From: Deltaproteobacteria bacterium
GTDB lineage: Bacteria; Myxococcota_A; Polyangia; Nannocystales; Nannocystaceae
DNA: 64,000 nucleotides
Assembly (NCBI GenBank): GCA_016709225.1
Contig: JADJEE010000002.1
Coordinates: 1,426,001 to 1,490,000 of the forward strand
Direction: 5' to 3'
Positions 45,182 through 56,845 of this stretch are shown here, in pieces. The notes beneath the pieces were generated by a model that did not search any database, had not been told where the DNA came from, and saw only the letters and a list, made by a program, of their open reading frames with translations. How positions within the stretch are numbered: position 1 is the stretch's first letter; the number at the start of each line of letters is the position of its first letter. The position numbers and the translations under genes are program-made.

Positions 45182-45241
45182 CGCGGATGCGGCCATGGTT
45201 GCTGTTCGCGCGGCGGCGGCGGCGTCGCGCGTGACCGCAAC
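45182..45241 (+). pseudogene. Second, weaker MYXO-CTERM-like remnant
   Basis: The plus frame ends in PWLLFARRRRRRA and a stop, close to the LLALRRRRRA end of MYXO-CTERM domains, but no gene body precedes it. The last 18 bases (45224-45241) are identical to the 3' end and flank of the remnant at 43674-43691. It lies just ahead of the kinase gene. Confidence 0.35.
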
Positions 45242-45295
45242 CACGCGACTCTGGCATGCTCGGCGGCGCGCCGGCCCGGCGCTCGTAGCCAGCAC

Positions 45296-48160
<2,865 letters not shown>

Positions 48161-48173
48161 GGCGACGAGCGCA

Positions 48174-48208
48174 CCGCTACGCCCGTCGATCGTAGCGGCC
48201 GATCGGCC
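48174..48208. terminator. Hairpin after the kinase gene
   Basis: CCGCTACG pairs perfectly with CGTAGCGG (8 bp) around a 9-nt loop, starting 14 nt after the kinase stop. A palindrome GGCCGATCGGCC follows at 48197-48208. No T-run is present, so termination strength is uncertain. Confidence 0.45.
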
Positions 48209-48289
48209 AGCTCGCACACCGGCTTCGATCATCGAGATCGCGATGCGATCGTCGTGATCAAAACGCGGCGACCCGGGCCTACCGCCGCC

Positions 48290-49981
48290 ATGCAGACCAA
48301 CCTTCATGCGAAGCGCCGGCGATCGGCGCGCGCCATCACCTCGCTGTGCGCCGGCGTCACGATTGTCTCCGGTTGCTACGCCTCTCACACGCTCCCGCTG
48401 GAGGGCGAGCGCTACGCCTGTCAGTGTCAATGGACTCAGCTGATCCCCCACGTGGACTGGGACTGCGACGAGGACGGCTGCCGACCAGAGCCCTGCGGTG
48501 GCACCGACTGCTTCGACGAGCTCGTCACCATGGGCGGGATCCGGCCGTGCACGACCTTCGAGGGCGATCCGACCGCCGTCTGCGAGGCCGCGTGCGCCGA
48601 TCCCCGCTTCGCCCCCGACGTGACGACCGAGACCGAGGTCCTCTCCGCGTCCTATGCCTCCGTTGGTTGGTGCTCGACCCTCGACGATCCTCCACGCGAG
48701 TTCTTCTTTCCCGAGGTACCCGCCGACGCGGTGCGTCACGGCCACGTGGTCGCCGAGCTATCCACGCTCCAGCTGACGATCGACGGCATCGGCACGACCG
48801 CCGAGATCCACCCTGTCGATGGCACGCCGGTCACGATCCAGGGCGGCAACTGCGACGCCCCGCCCGGCTGTGAGCTGTCGATCAATGACATCCGCGTCGA
48901 GATCGCGGGCCCCGTCGACATCGCCGGTCACACCCTCGATGGCCTGGTGCTCACCAACGTGGAGTCGATGGTCACCAGCGCGCGGGTACTGCCGAATCCT
49001 GCCGCACCCGATGCTTGGGACCTGCTGGCGGACACACCCGAGCACAGCGAGCTGCCGCTGCAGTTCCTTGCCGGTCTCGATGGCGCCGAGAACTCGGGTC
49101 CCTTGGCGTGGCGGCGCCCGCTGGCCGCCCCCGACGACGGGCCCGGTGGTGCGTTCGATCTTCGTCGTGGCTCGCTCGATCCCCACATGACGTTCACCGG
49201 CGTGTTGCGGGACAGTGTCGCGCTCGACGACGGCTCGACGCTCGAGGTGACGCTCGACGCGGACATCTACGTGCGGTTCTTCTCGGGAGCGCCGGTTCCG
49301 CGGATGGCAGTGGTCGACACCGGCGTTGCGATGGGACCGCTGGTGCTCGACGGCAGCGGCACCTACGACGACCTCGGCGCACCTGCGAGTGACTTCCGTT
49401 GGTACCTGCTCGACGGAGAAGGCAACCGCGAGATCATCGCCCATGGCATTCGCGCTGTGTTGCCACGCGCGGTGATGGCTGAGCTCGATCCCGACAAGAC
49501 GCGGCTGTGCCTGCGAGCCGCCGACGATGATGGTCTCTACGACGAGGTCTGTTCGGAACTCGCGCCCATCTCCGATCCGAGCGTGCCGCCGCCGGACTGC
49601 CGCGAGTCTGGCACCACGCTGACTGGTGCGTGGCGCTTCGGCGAGCTCGTGGAGTTCGCGGGGCTCGGCGGCTGGCTGGCCTCGAAGCAGGGCATCACGG
49701 TGCTGGTGCCCTCCGATGAGGCGATCGCGGCGCACTTCGGCAAGGACGGTCCCAAGGACGCCGAAGCGGCCGGCGAGTTCGTGCTCACCCACGTGCTGGA
49801 AGGTCGCCACTCTGCAAAGGACCTCCGCCAGGGCGCCGTCGATCTCTCGAAGAACCTCGCGGGCCTCAACGTGACCACCAAGCCCAGCGACGTGGCGGAT
49901 GCGACCGAGCTTCCCGACGTCGACTGCTGGGACGGCGGCGGCGTCACCCATCGGGTCGCCATCACCCTCACGACGCCGTGA
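48290..49981 (+). CDS. Cys-rich lipoprotein with C-terminal FAS1-like domain
   Basis: A 563-residue lipoprotein (SLCAGVTIVSGC as signal end) with an ATG at 48290; a GTG 36 nt upstream is also in frame. The N-terminal part has disulfide-like pairs (CQCQWTQLIP, CDEDGCRPEPCGGTDC). A long beta-rich middle region follows. The last 125 residues resemble a fasciclin (FAS1) domain: GELVEFAGLGGWLASKQGITVLVPSDEAIAAHF and EFVLTHVLEGRHSAKDLRQ, the H1 and H2 elements of that fold. FAS1 proteins mediate adhesion, so a surface role is plausible. The FAS1 call is by pattern and should be confirmed. Confidence 0.7.
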   Translation: MQTNLHAKRRRSARAITSLCAGVTIVSGCYASHTLPLEGERYACQCQWTQLIPHVDWDCDEDGCRPEPCGGTDCFDELVTMGGIRPCTTFEGDPTAVCEAACADPRFAPDVTTETEVLSASYASVGWCSTLDDPPREFFFPEVPADAVRHGHVVAELSTLQLTIDGIGTTAEIHPVDGTPVTIQGGNCDAPPGCELSINDIRVEIAGPVDIAGHTLDGLVLTNVESMVTSARVLPNPAAPDAWDLLADTPEHSELPLQFLAGLDGAENSGPLAWRRPLAAPDDGPGGAFDLRRGSLDPHMTFTGVLRDSVALDDGSTLEVTLDADIYVRFFSGAPVPRMAVVDTGVAMGPLVLDGSGTYDDLGAPASDFRWYLLDGEGNREIIAHGIRAVLPRAVMAELDPDKTRLCLRAADDDGLYDEVCSELAPISDPSVPPPDCRESGTTLTGAWRFGELVEFAGLGGWLASKQGITVLVPSDEAIAAHFGKDGPKDAEAAGEFVLTHVLEGRHSAKDLRQGAVDLSKNLAGLNVTTKPSDVADATELPDVDCWDGGGVTHRVAITLTTP

Positions 49982-50005
49982 GCCGTCGAGCGCGACGGCG
50001 ACGTG

Positions 50006-50569
50006 TCACGTCGCGTCGTCGTCGTCGGTCGATGCGTCCGGCTCGGCGCTGGCCTGCGCGCCCTCGCCGAGCGCACGGATCGCCCGCAACAGCTCACGCG
50101 CGGCGCCCTTGCCCCGCGGGCTCTCGGGCTCACGCACGGCCATGCGCACGTGCTGTCGCAGCGCCTGGACATCGGCGCTGGGGTGCGCGCGCACGAACGC
50201 CGTCATCGCGGGGTCGCCCTCCTTCAGCAGCCGCACGCGCCAGTGTTCGTAGCTCTGCTCGCGACGCGATCGCTCGCCGCGGCCGGTCTCGATCTCCCGC
50301 ATGGCGGCTTCGATGGGTGCCAGGTCGGTGGCGCGCAGCAGCGAGCCGATGCGTCGAAGCTGGCGCGCGCGGGCGTTCTTGGTGAAGCCCTGGCACGCGC
50401 GCACGGCCTCGTCGAGCTCGGGCGTCAGCGGCACGCTCGCGAGCACCCCGGGCTTGAGTCCGATCAGGCGATTTGCGAGCAAGGCGATCGCTCGCATGCG
50501 CGCGGAGGTCTCGCGATGACTCGCACGCGACGAGTCGCCGGGTTCTTCGGGGTCGTCGTGCTCGGCCAC
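50006..50569 (-). CDS. darP: DarP/YjgA (DUF615) ribosome-associated protein
   Basis: A 187-residue basic, helical protein from a GTG start. It fits the YjgA/DarP family, which binds the 50S subunit and helps late assembly: LTPELDEAVRACQGFTKNARARQLRRIGSLLRATDLAPIEAAM, YEHWRVRLLKEGDPAMTAFVRAHPSADVQALRQHVRMA, and a basic tail before an acidic C-terminus. The length agrees with E. coli DarP (about 180). Named by family, not by alignment. It is followed on the minus strand, after a 24-nt gap, by the end of the convergent FAS1 gene. Confidence 0.8.
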   Translation of the reverse strand: MAEHDDPEEPGDSSRASHRETSARMRAIALLANRLIGLKPGVLASVPLTPELDEAVRACQGFTKNARARQLRRIGSLLRATDLAPIEAAMREIETGRGERSRREQSYEHWRVRLLKEGDPAMTAFVRAHPSADVQALRQHVRMAVREPESPRGKGAARELLRAIRALGEGAQASAEPDASTDDDDAT

Positions 50570-50737
50570 GTGGGCGGCGAGGCTAGTCCCGTGGCACCCC
50601 TGATGTCTTGCGAAATCACACCGCCGGTGTGCTGCGGATGGCGGCGTTGTGAGGCGCTCGCCGCAGCCCCGGCTGCCGGGCGCGAGCTCGCGGGTGGCGA
50701 GGCGCCGACGCACACGCTGCCGTCGCCTGCGGTGGCA

Positions 50738-51520
50738 TCACCCGCGATGGGCGCAGAGGATGCCCGCGCCGCGGTGATGGACGTGGTGCAGCGCCACCAC
50801 GGTGTCGGCGTCGAGCACCGCCTCGTGCAGCGTGAGCGCATCATTGGGATCGAGGCCCCTGGACGCGAGGAACGTCGATGCTGCCTCGGAGCCGGGGCAC
50901 GGCTCGAGCGGCAGCGCCAGCAGCGGCGCGGCCGGCAGCCACGTGCCGTCGATCGCGAGCGGCACGCTGCCCTGCTCCGCGAGGGCGACCGCGCCTCGCT
51001 GGGCGCGGGCGTGGCGAACGTCGACGCGCCAGGCCACGCACGGCCGACCGCTCAACGGCGCGCGCGTGCGGCTGTCCGCCGTCACGACGCCGGTACGTGT
51101 CACCTCGCCGACACGCGGCGAGGCCAGCTCGGGCAATCGCCAGCGCCACGGGCTGCGCATTCGCTCTGAATCGCGGAGCAACGCGATCAACCTGCGCGAT
51201 GCCATCGCACAGCCGATGGCCCCGCCGACGATCGCCACCCCGAGCGGCGCACCGAGCAGCGCCGGCGTCAGCCCTCCGACCGCGAGGGCCAGCGTGCGCG
51301 CGCCGTCGGTCAGTCGTCGTCGTCGCGCACCGAGGTCGGCGAGCTCGAGCTCCCGCAGGTTCGCGGCCGCGGCCGCATCGCCGAGATCGAGCCACGCCGG
51401 ACTGCCGCAGTGACGACACGGGTACGTTGGCGTACGCGTGCCCTCCGTGCGCATCGGATCACCGGCGCGCGGCCCGTCGTCGAGCCAACCGCAGCCCAGA
51501 CAGATCCACGGGCACGGCAT
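50738..51520 (-). CDS. Zinc-ribbon protein with GIDE/MUL1-like membrane region
   Basis: A 260-residue protein starting MPCPWICLGCGWLDD. Four Cys form a ribbon (CLGC and CRHC about 25 residues apart), followed by two hydrophobic helices (LALAVGGLTPALLGAPLGVAIVGGAIGCAMA). The C-terminal half has RTGVVTADSRTRAPLSGRPCVAWRVDVRH, close to the GIDE domain of MUL1-type E3 ligases and bacterial relatives, where a Ser-Gly-x-x-Cys pattern precedes a beta domain. No ligase function is claimed. The longer open frame upstream is not supported. Confidence 0.62.
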   Translation of the reverse strand: MPCPWICLGCGWLDDGPRAGDPMRTEGTRTPTYPCRHCGSPAWLDLGDAAAAANLRELELADLGARRRRLTDGARTLALAVGGLTPALLGAPLGVAIVGGAIGCAMASRRLIALLRDSERMRSPWRWRLPELASPRVGEVTRTGVVTADSRTRAPLSGRPCVAWRVDVRHARAQRGAVALAEQGSVPLAIDGTWLPAAPLLALPLEPCPGSEAASTFLASRGLDPNDALTLHEAVLDADTVVALHHVHHRGAGILCAHRG

Positions 51521-51865
51521 CGTGCATGCGCGCGCCCACACCGGTTGGTCGCACGTGAACTCGCTTCGCACGGCCGCGATTGAGCTCGCGAAGCTGACGG
51601 TTGACGTCCCTCGCCCACAACGCGATCGCCCCCGATGCTCCTCCCGCCATCTCCTGTCGCCCCTTCGCCGTTCGTGCCGGCGATGGGTCGACTGCCCGCG
51701 CCAGCCCACTGTTCCTGCGATCGAGCGGCGCGGCACGAGCGGTCGCTGCTGGAGCGATCGTCGGAATGCACGCGACCGCAGCACTCACGGCGACAGTCGC
51801 AGGCGGACGGTGCGACCGCCCTACGGCCCCGCAGCTGCAGCCGCGGGGCCGGGCGTACGCGGCGG
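51521..51865. other. 345-nt intergenic stretch between two minus-strand genes
   Basis: Open frames exist on both strands but none has a convincing start, codon pattern or known motif. The one feature is a hairpin near the upstream edge (51825-51850), reported separately. I see no RNA gene or insertion element. Confidence 0.5.
51825..51850 (-). terminator. Hairpin after the NHL-like lipoprotein gene
   Basis: GGCCCCGC pairs with GCGGGGCC (8 bp, 10-nt loop). On the minus strand it begins 15 nt after the stop of the lipoprotein gene at 51866. No T-run follows. Confidence 0.45.
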
Positions 51866-53011
51866 CTACGGCAACGCCGCGCGCAGCAGTGCTGGCGCCG
51901 GCGCACCGCCGGCGAGGAACTCCCCGAGCGCGAAGCCGGTGACGACGAGCGCTCGCTCGCCGCCATCGTCGGTGATCGCGACGCTGGCGGGAAAGTCGAG
52001 CGGTGGGCCCTCGGCGAGCACCGCCACGTCGCCGTCGGCGGTGACGCGAACGATGCGGTTGCTGCGGTTGACGGCCGCGATCACGCTGCCGTCGTCGTCG
52101 AGCACGATGCCGTCGAGGCCCGCGAGCTCGCAGTCCGGCCCCGCGACGGTCTCGGGCAGGCCGGCGCTGCCGTCGGGCTCGATGGGCACGCGCACGACCA
52201 CCCCCTGGTCGCCACCGACCACCCACAGCACATCACCATCGCGCGCGATGCCGTTGGCCCCAACCGCGATGTCACTGGTGCCGCCGCAGTTGCTCGCATC
52301 ACCCTCCAGCGAGGCCAGCTGCAGCCACGGCGTCGCGAGGCCGTCGGCATCGATCTCGAACACGCCGCCGTAGACGGAGTCGGTCACGAGCAGGGTATCC
52401 GCGGCCGACCACGCGAAGCCGTTGGGGAACACCATCGCGGGATCACTGGCCCACAACACCGCGTCGCCGCCCTCGGCGGGCGCACGGTAGATGCCGGCCG
52501 CGAGCTCGGCGGTGAACGAGACCACCGCGGCGTAGATCTGGCCGTCGCCGTCGGTGGTGATGCCGGTGACGAAGCTCGTGTTCGGCGGCGGCGGCGGGGT
52601 CGTGGCCACCACGGAACGAGCGCCGTCAGCGAGCGTGATGCGCTCGATCGCGCCCGTGAACGCGAAGCCGACCAGCGCGTCGCCGCCGTCGATCGCGAGC
52701 CCCTCGGGCAGCTCGAACGCGGCGGGATCGAACACCACCACCGGCTCGAGCTCGAGCGGTGCGCCCCCGCCGGTCGAGCCCGAGTCCGAGCCGCCGTCAC
52801 TCGAAGCGCCGTCGGTGCTGCCGCCATCGGTACTGCCGGTGCCGTCGGTGCTCATCGTGGTCGTCGCGGTGGTCGTGGTGTCCGCGCCGGTGCTGCCGCT
52901 GGTGTCCGCGCCGGTGCTGCTGCCGACGTCGTCGTCCTGGGGGTCGTCGGTGGTGCAGGCGCCCATCACGGGCAGGAGCGAGAAGAATGCATGGGCAATG
53001 GTGTGTCGCAT
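51866..53011 (-). CDS. SMP-30/NHL-type beta-propeller lipoprotein
   Basis: A 381-residue lipoprotein, MRHTIAHAFFSLLPVMGAC, with a good AGAGGGA ribosome site. A long Thr/Ser/Asp/Gly linker (about residues 22-80) is followed by propeller blades: FELPEGLAIDGGDALVGFAFTGAIERI, TSFVTGITTDGDGQIYAAVV, FPNGFAWSAADTLLVTDSVYGGVFEID, ANGIARDGDVLWVVGGDQGVVVRV, LDGIVLDDDGSVIAAVNRSNRIVRV. This is the SMP-30/NHL pattern; an enzyme or a ligand-binder are both possible. It is divergent from the LysR gene across a palindromic operator. Confidence 0.85.
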   Translation of the reverse strand: MRHTIAHAFFSLLPVMGACTTDDPQDDDVGSSTGADTSGSTGADTTTTATTTMSTDGTGSTDGGSTDGASSDGGSDSGSTGGGAPLELEPVVVFDPAAFELPEGLAIDGGDALVGFAFTGAIERITLADGARSVVATTPPPPPNTSFVTGITTDGDGQIYAAVVSFTAELAAGIYRAPAEGGDAVLWASDPAMVFPNGFAWSAADTLLVTDSVYGGVFEIDADGLATPWLQLASLEGDASNCGGTSDIAVGANGIARDGDVLWVVGGDQGVVVRVPIEPDGSAGLPETVAGPDCELAGLDGIVLDDDGSVIAAVNRSNRIVRVTADGDVAVLAEGPPLDFPASVAITDDGGERALVVTGFALGEFLAGGAPAPALLRAALP

Positions 53012-53083
53012 GGTCGTGGTCCCTCTGGTGGGCCCCAAGCTGCGGCCGCCCAGGCATGAATCCAAATGCAAGATACTCAGGCC

Positions 53084-53108
53084 CATACCTGCACCGCATG
53101 CAGGTATG
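53084..53108. promoter_or_regulatory. Perfect 10-bp-arm palindrome, likely LysR operator
   Basis: CATACCTGCA and TGCAGGTATG are exact reverse complements separated by 5 nt (CCGCA). It lies in the 107-nt divergent region, 10 nt before the LysR ATG at 53119. LysR-type regulators bind such dyads, usually written T-N11-A. The location fits autoregulation and control of the divergent lipoprotein gene. Confidence 0.7.
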
Positions 53109-53118
53109 CTCGGCCAGC

Positions 53119-54027
53119 ATGGAACGCAGCCAACTCGCCGCGCTCGACACCAACCTGCTCGTGGCCCTCGACGCGCTGCTGCAGACTCGTCACGTCGAGC
53201 GTGCGGCGAGGCGGCTGTCGGTCAGCCCGTCGGCGATGAGTCACACGCTGGCCCGCCTGCGCGCGCTGCTCGACGACCCCATCCTCGTTCGCGTCGGACG
53301 CCAGATGGCCGCGACCGCGCGCGCGCAGGCGTTGGCAGTGCCCCTGCGCGACGGCCTCGCCCTGCTCGAGCGCGTGGTCGCAGCGCCCAAGCGGTTCGAT
53401 CCCGCCGCCGAGCGTCGCCCGCTGCGGCTCGCGGCGGTGGACTTCGCCCAGGCTCTGGTGGTGCCGCCGCTGCACCGCGCGCTGCAGCGGGAAGCCCCGA
53501 GCGTCGATCTGGTGGTGTTGCCGTTCCAGCCTGCGTCCGCGGCCGCGCTCGCCCGCGACGAGATCGATCTCGGCATCTCGGGCTCGCGCACGGTGACCGG
53601 CCTGCGCAGCCGCGAGATCCACCGCGAGCCCTTCGTGTGCGTGCTGCGGCGCGGGCATCCCGCCCTGCGCACGCGCCTCACCGTCAAGCGCTTCGCAGCG
53701 CTCGACCACGTGCTCATCTCGCCGGCCGGCAAGGTCATCGGCTCGGTCGGCCTCGCGCTGCGCAAGCGAGGCCTGCGGCGTCGCATCGCCGCGGTGGTGC
53801 CGAGCTTCCACGTCGCGGCCGAGATCGTCGCGGGCTCCGACGCCGTGTTGACGTGCGGCCAGCGATCCGCGGAGTCCGTGCGACGCTACCTCGCGCTCGA
53901 GGTGGTCGCGCCGCCGCTGCCGATCGAGGGCTTCCCGGTGTCGATGTTCTGGCACGAGCGACACGAGCACGACCCGTTCCTGGCGTGGGCGCGCGAGCAG
54001 GTCGCCGCTGCGGCGGGGATGCGATGA
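53119..54027 (+). CDS. LysR-family transcriptional regulator
   Basis: A 302-residue regulator. The winged helix-turn-helix is at residues 5-62 (LAALDTNLLVALDALLQTRHVERAARRLSVSPSAMSHTLARLRALLDDPILVR), followed by a substrate-binding-like effector domain (LRLAAVDFAQALVVPPLHRAL, DEIDLGISGSRTVTGL, FVCVLRRGHPAL, HVAAEIVAGSDAVLTCGQR). It is NodD/LeuO-like in lacking the canonical LysR start. Ligand unknown. An in-frame ATG 21 nt upstream falls inside the palindrome, so the 53119 start is preferred. Confidence 0.93.
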   Translation: MERSQLAALDTNLLVALDALLQTRHVERAARRLSVSPSAMSHTLARLRALLDDPILVRVGRQMAATARAQALAVPLRDGLALLERVVAAPKRFDPAAERRPLRLAAVDFAQALVVPPLHRALQREAPSVDLVVLPFQPASAAALARDEIDLGISGSRTVTGLRSREIHREPFVCVLRRGHPALRTRLTVKRFAALDHVLISPAGKVIGSVGLALRKRGLRRRIAAVVPSFHVAAEIVAGSDAVLTCGQRSAESVRRYLALEVVAPPLPIEGFPVSMFWHERHEHDPFLAWAREQVAAAAGMR

Positions 54028-54094
54028 GATCGCGTGCGACAGCTCGCGTCGGTGCGAGGCAACCGCCGCGCATCCCGGGCATCATGGGCGTCCC

Positions 54095-56689
54095 ATGCAT
54101 CGCGGCTGCGCACGGCTCCACGGTTCGATTCCGCTCCTGTTGGCCCTCGCGGCCTGCCGCAACGACTCGAGCGCCGCCGATGGCTCGGGCGACGACAGCA
54201 CTGGTGCCGACACCACGGGGGGCTCCGGGTCGGGGACCCTGTCGACCACGACCAGCCCCGCCGACAGCAGTGACGGCGGCACCACCGGGGTCGATCCCGG
54301 GACACCCCAGATCCTGCTGCACTTCGGCGACGACGTCTCGACCACCGTGCGCGCCCGCGTCGTCGAGCACATCGAAGCCGTGGCCGATCGTCCCGTGGTC
54401 GAGCTCGACGCCGGCGACAGCATCGACGACGTGCATCCCGACAGCTGGGTGCTGGGCTTTGGCGACAACAGCTCGACGCGCGCGCTGATCAGCGCCGACG
54501 AGCTCGCCGGCGTACCCAGCGAAGGCTTCATCCTGCGCTCGGGCACGGTGGCCGGCGCCGCGGCGTTGGTGACCGACGGCGCCGCGATCGATCCCGATCC
54601 GTTCGGACACGCCGAGCTCGGGCTCGGCTACGGCAGCTATGCACTGCTCGAGTCGCTGGGCTTCGCGTTCCTCCACCCGCTGGCACCGACGCGCCCCGCG
54701 GCGCTGCCGGACACGCTGCCGAGCATCGACCGCACCGATGCGCCGCGATGGCCGATTCGCGGCGTGCAGCTGCACACCATGCACCCGCTCGAGCTGACCG
54801 AGATGCTGCAGGGCTGGGGCCCCGGTGGCCCCGACGACTTCGCCGGCTGGCAGGCGAGCCTTGGCGAGTGGGACGCGTTCCTCGAGTGGATGCTCGCAAA
54901 CCGACAGAACCGCGTGCACTGGCTGCTGCTGTACTCGGAGGGCTGGGCGACCTTCGCCGACAGCGACGAGCGACGCGGCCGGCTGCAGACGATGGTCGAG
55001 CGCGCCCACGCGTTCGGCATCTGGGTCGGCGTCGACGTGCCGATCCGCCTGCACCAGCAGAACACCTGGCGGCTGGTGCGAACCGACTCGGGCGTGCTCG
55101 ACGAGGAGCTCGCCGAGCTGCGCGATCGGGTCGACTGGCTGATGGCGGCGCAGTTCGACTACCTCGCCACCGAGAGCGGCACCACCGAGTTCACCGCGCC
55201 CGACGACACCCGCATGGTCGCGTGGATGGACGAGCTCGCGCGCCACCTCGACGAGGCCCACGGCCGCACCGCGCTCATCAAGATCCACACGTCGAGCGGC
55301 CAGACCGTCGCCAACTACACCGACCCGGACACCGGCGAGCCGCTCAACTTCAACTTCCTGCCCCACTACGCCGATGCGCGGCTCGGCATCATGCCGCACA
55401 CCGTGCAGCACTACGCGGTCGACGATCCGGCGCCGACCTACGGCAACACCGACTTCGCGTTCATGTTCGAGTTCCTCGCCGAGGAGGCCGGCCGACGCAC
55501 GGTGGTGTGGCACCCGGAGGCCGCGTACTGGGTGAGCTTCGACGTCGACGTGCCGCTGCTGTTGCCGGTGTACGCCGAGCGACGCCTGCACGACGCGCGG
55601 CTCATCGCACAGGCCGAGGACGCCGGCCTCACTGGCTGCGACGAGCACGCTGGCGCGCCCATCGACGGCCAGCTCACCTTCTCGAGCGGCTGGGAGTGGG
55701 GCTATTGGGTGCAAGAGGTCGTCGCCGCCCGAGCGGCATGGAACCCTCGCACCGATCTCGACGACGACGCGGCGTTGTTCGCCGCGCTCGAGCCCATCGT
55801 GCAGCCGTTCGGCACCGTCGGGCCCCAGGTCGCGTCGCTGTTGGTGCAGCTGTCCAAGGCCGAGCACGAGCTCCTGATCGAAGGCCGCGTGAATGGCACG
55901 GCGCCGTCGGACATCGTGCGACGCAATGGGCAGGCCTACCTGCAGGGCTGGGAGCCCTTCGACGACCTCACCGATCTCGGGCAGGACATCCCCGGCATCA
56001 GCTTCACGATGACCCAGCCCGAGAAGCTCGGCCTGGTCGAGATGCGCAACCCGCTGCACTCACCGCCGGCCTACTCGTCGCAGCTCGATCCGCTGCTGGC
56101 CGAGATGGAGACCCGCTTCGGTGACATCGCCGACCAGCTCGAAGAACTCGCGCCCGAGATCCCGAGCGAGGCCGCGCCGCTGTTCGCCGATCTCGCCGTC
56201 GGTGCGCGCATGACCGCCCTGCGTGCCCGTCAGGTGCATGCGCTCTACAACTACGTCGACGGCATCTACGACCAGGACGATGCCGAGCTCGCGGCGCGGC
56301 TGCAGGTCGCCCGCGACGCCCTCGACGACGCGCAAGCGCTGGTGCTGGCCCACGAGGCCAACTATCGCGTCGACCCCGATCGCATCGCCGCGTGGCGACC
56401 GAACCCGACCGCCTACGATTTCACGTACCTGTGGACCGCGCGCTCGCTCTACTTCTGGTGGCGCGACGAGGCCAAGGCCGTGCTGGCACCGGCCAACCCC
56501 TGCTACCTCAACATCATCGATCCGGTGCTGGTCGGCTTCGGCGAAGGCATGCTCACCGACGCCTCCTCGGCGCTCGCGACCGTGTTCGATGCGATCCCGG
56601 GCCTCGGTGCGGTGGCGCAGTGCCTCGCCGTGCAGGACGACGCACCGGGCGGGGGGCCCGTGCTGCCGCCACCGGGGCTGCGCGAATGA
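54095..56689 (+). CDS. Large glycosidase-like lipoprotein
   Basis: An 864-residue lipoprotein (signal LLLALAAC) with a short Ser/Thr/Asp linker. An N-terminal beta domain (about 70-170) is followed by a TIM-barrel-like part with SLGFAFLHPLAP, DAPRWPIRGVQLHTMHPLELTEML, NRQNRVHWLLLYSEGW, FGIWVGVDVPIRLHQQ, HVSSGQTV-like strands, and FSSGWEWGYWVQEVVAAR. This is reminiscent of GH67/GH20-type families, whose entry segment reads 'P..p.RG'. The C-terminal 200 residues are helical. Catalytic acids cannot be assigned by eye. It lies 68 nt after the LysR gene on the same strand, so it could belong to that regulator's targets. Confidence 0.68.
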   Translation: MHRGCARLHGSIPLLLALAACRNDSSAADGSGDDSTGADTTGGSGSGTLSTTTSPADSSDGGTTGVDPGTPQILLHFGDDVSTTVRARVVEHIEAVADRPVVELDAGDSIDDVHPDSWVLGFGDNSSTRALISADELAGVPSEGFILRSGTVAGAAALVTDGAAIDPDPFGHAELGLGYGSYALLESLGFAFLHPLAPTRPAALPDTLPSIDRTDAPRWPIRGVQLHTMHPLELTEMLQGWGPGGPDDFAGWQASLGEWDAFLEWMLANRQNRVHWLLLYSEGWATFADSDERRGRLQTMVERAHAFGIWVGVDVPIRLHQQNTWRLVRTDSGVLDEELAELRDRVDWLMAAQFDYLATESGTTEFTAPDDTRMVAWMDELARHLDEAHGRTALIKIHTSSGQTVANYTDPDTGEPLNFNFLPHYADARLGIMPHTVQHYAVDDPAPTYGNTDFAFMFEFLAEEAGRRTVVWHPEAAYWVSFDVDVPLLLPVYAERRLHDARLIAQAEDAGLTGCDEHAGAPIDGQLTFSSGWEWGYWVQEVVAARAAWNPRTDLDDDAALFAALEPIVQPFGTVGPQVASLLVQLSKAEHELLIEGRVNGTAPSDIVRRNGQAYLQGWEPFDDLTDLGQDIPGISFTMTQPEKLGLVEMRNPLHSPPAYSSQLDPLLAEMETRFGDIADQLEELAPEIPSEAAPLFADLAVGARMTALRARQVHALYNYVDGIYDQDDAELAARLQVARDALDDAQALVLAHEANYRVDPDRIAAWRPNPTAYDFTYLWTARSLYFWWRDEAKAVLAPANPCYLNIIDPVLVGFGEGMLTDASSALATVFDAIPGLGAVAQCLAVQDDAPGGGPVLPPPGLRE

Positions 56690-56845
56690 GGCGTTGGGGT
56701 GTCGACGGCGGCCGGCCACTTCGTGCTCGCGAGCCTCGGCGCGTGGCCCGACGGCTCCATCACACGCTCGCCGAGGCGCAGAAACACGACCTCGGGTACT
56801 GACGGGATCGCGTCGTGACGTTCGTCGACGTTCCCCGGACTGACG

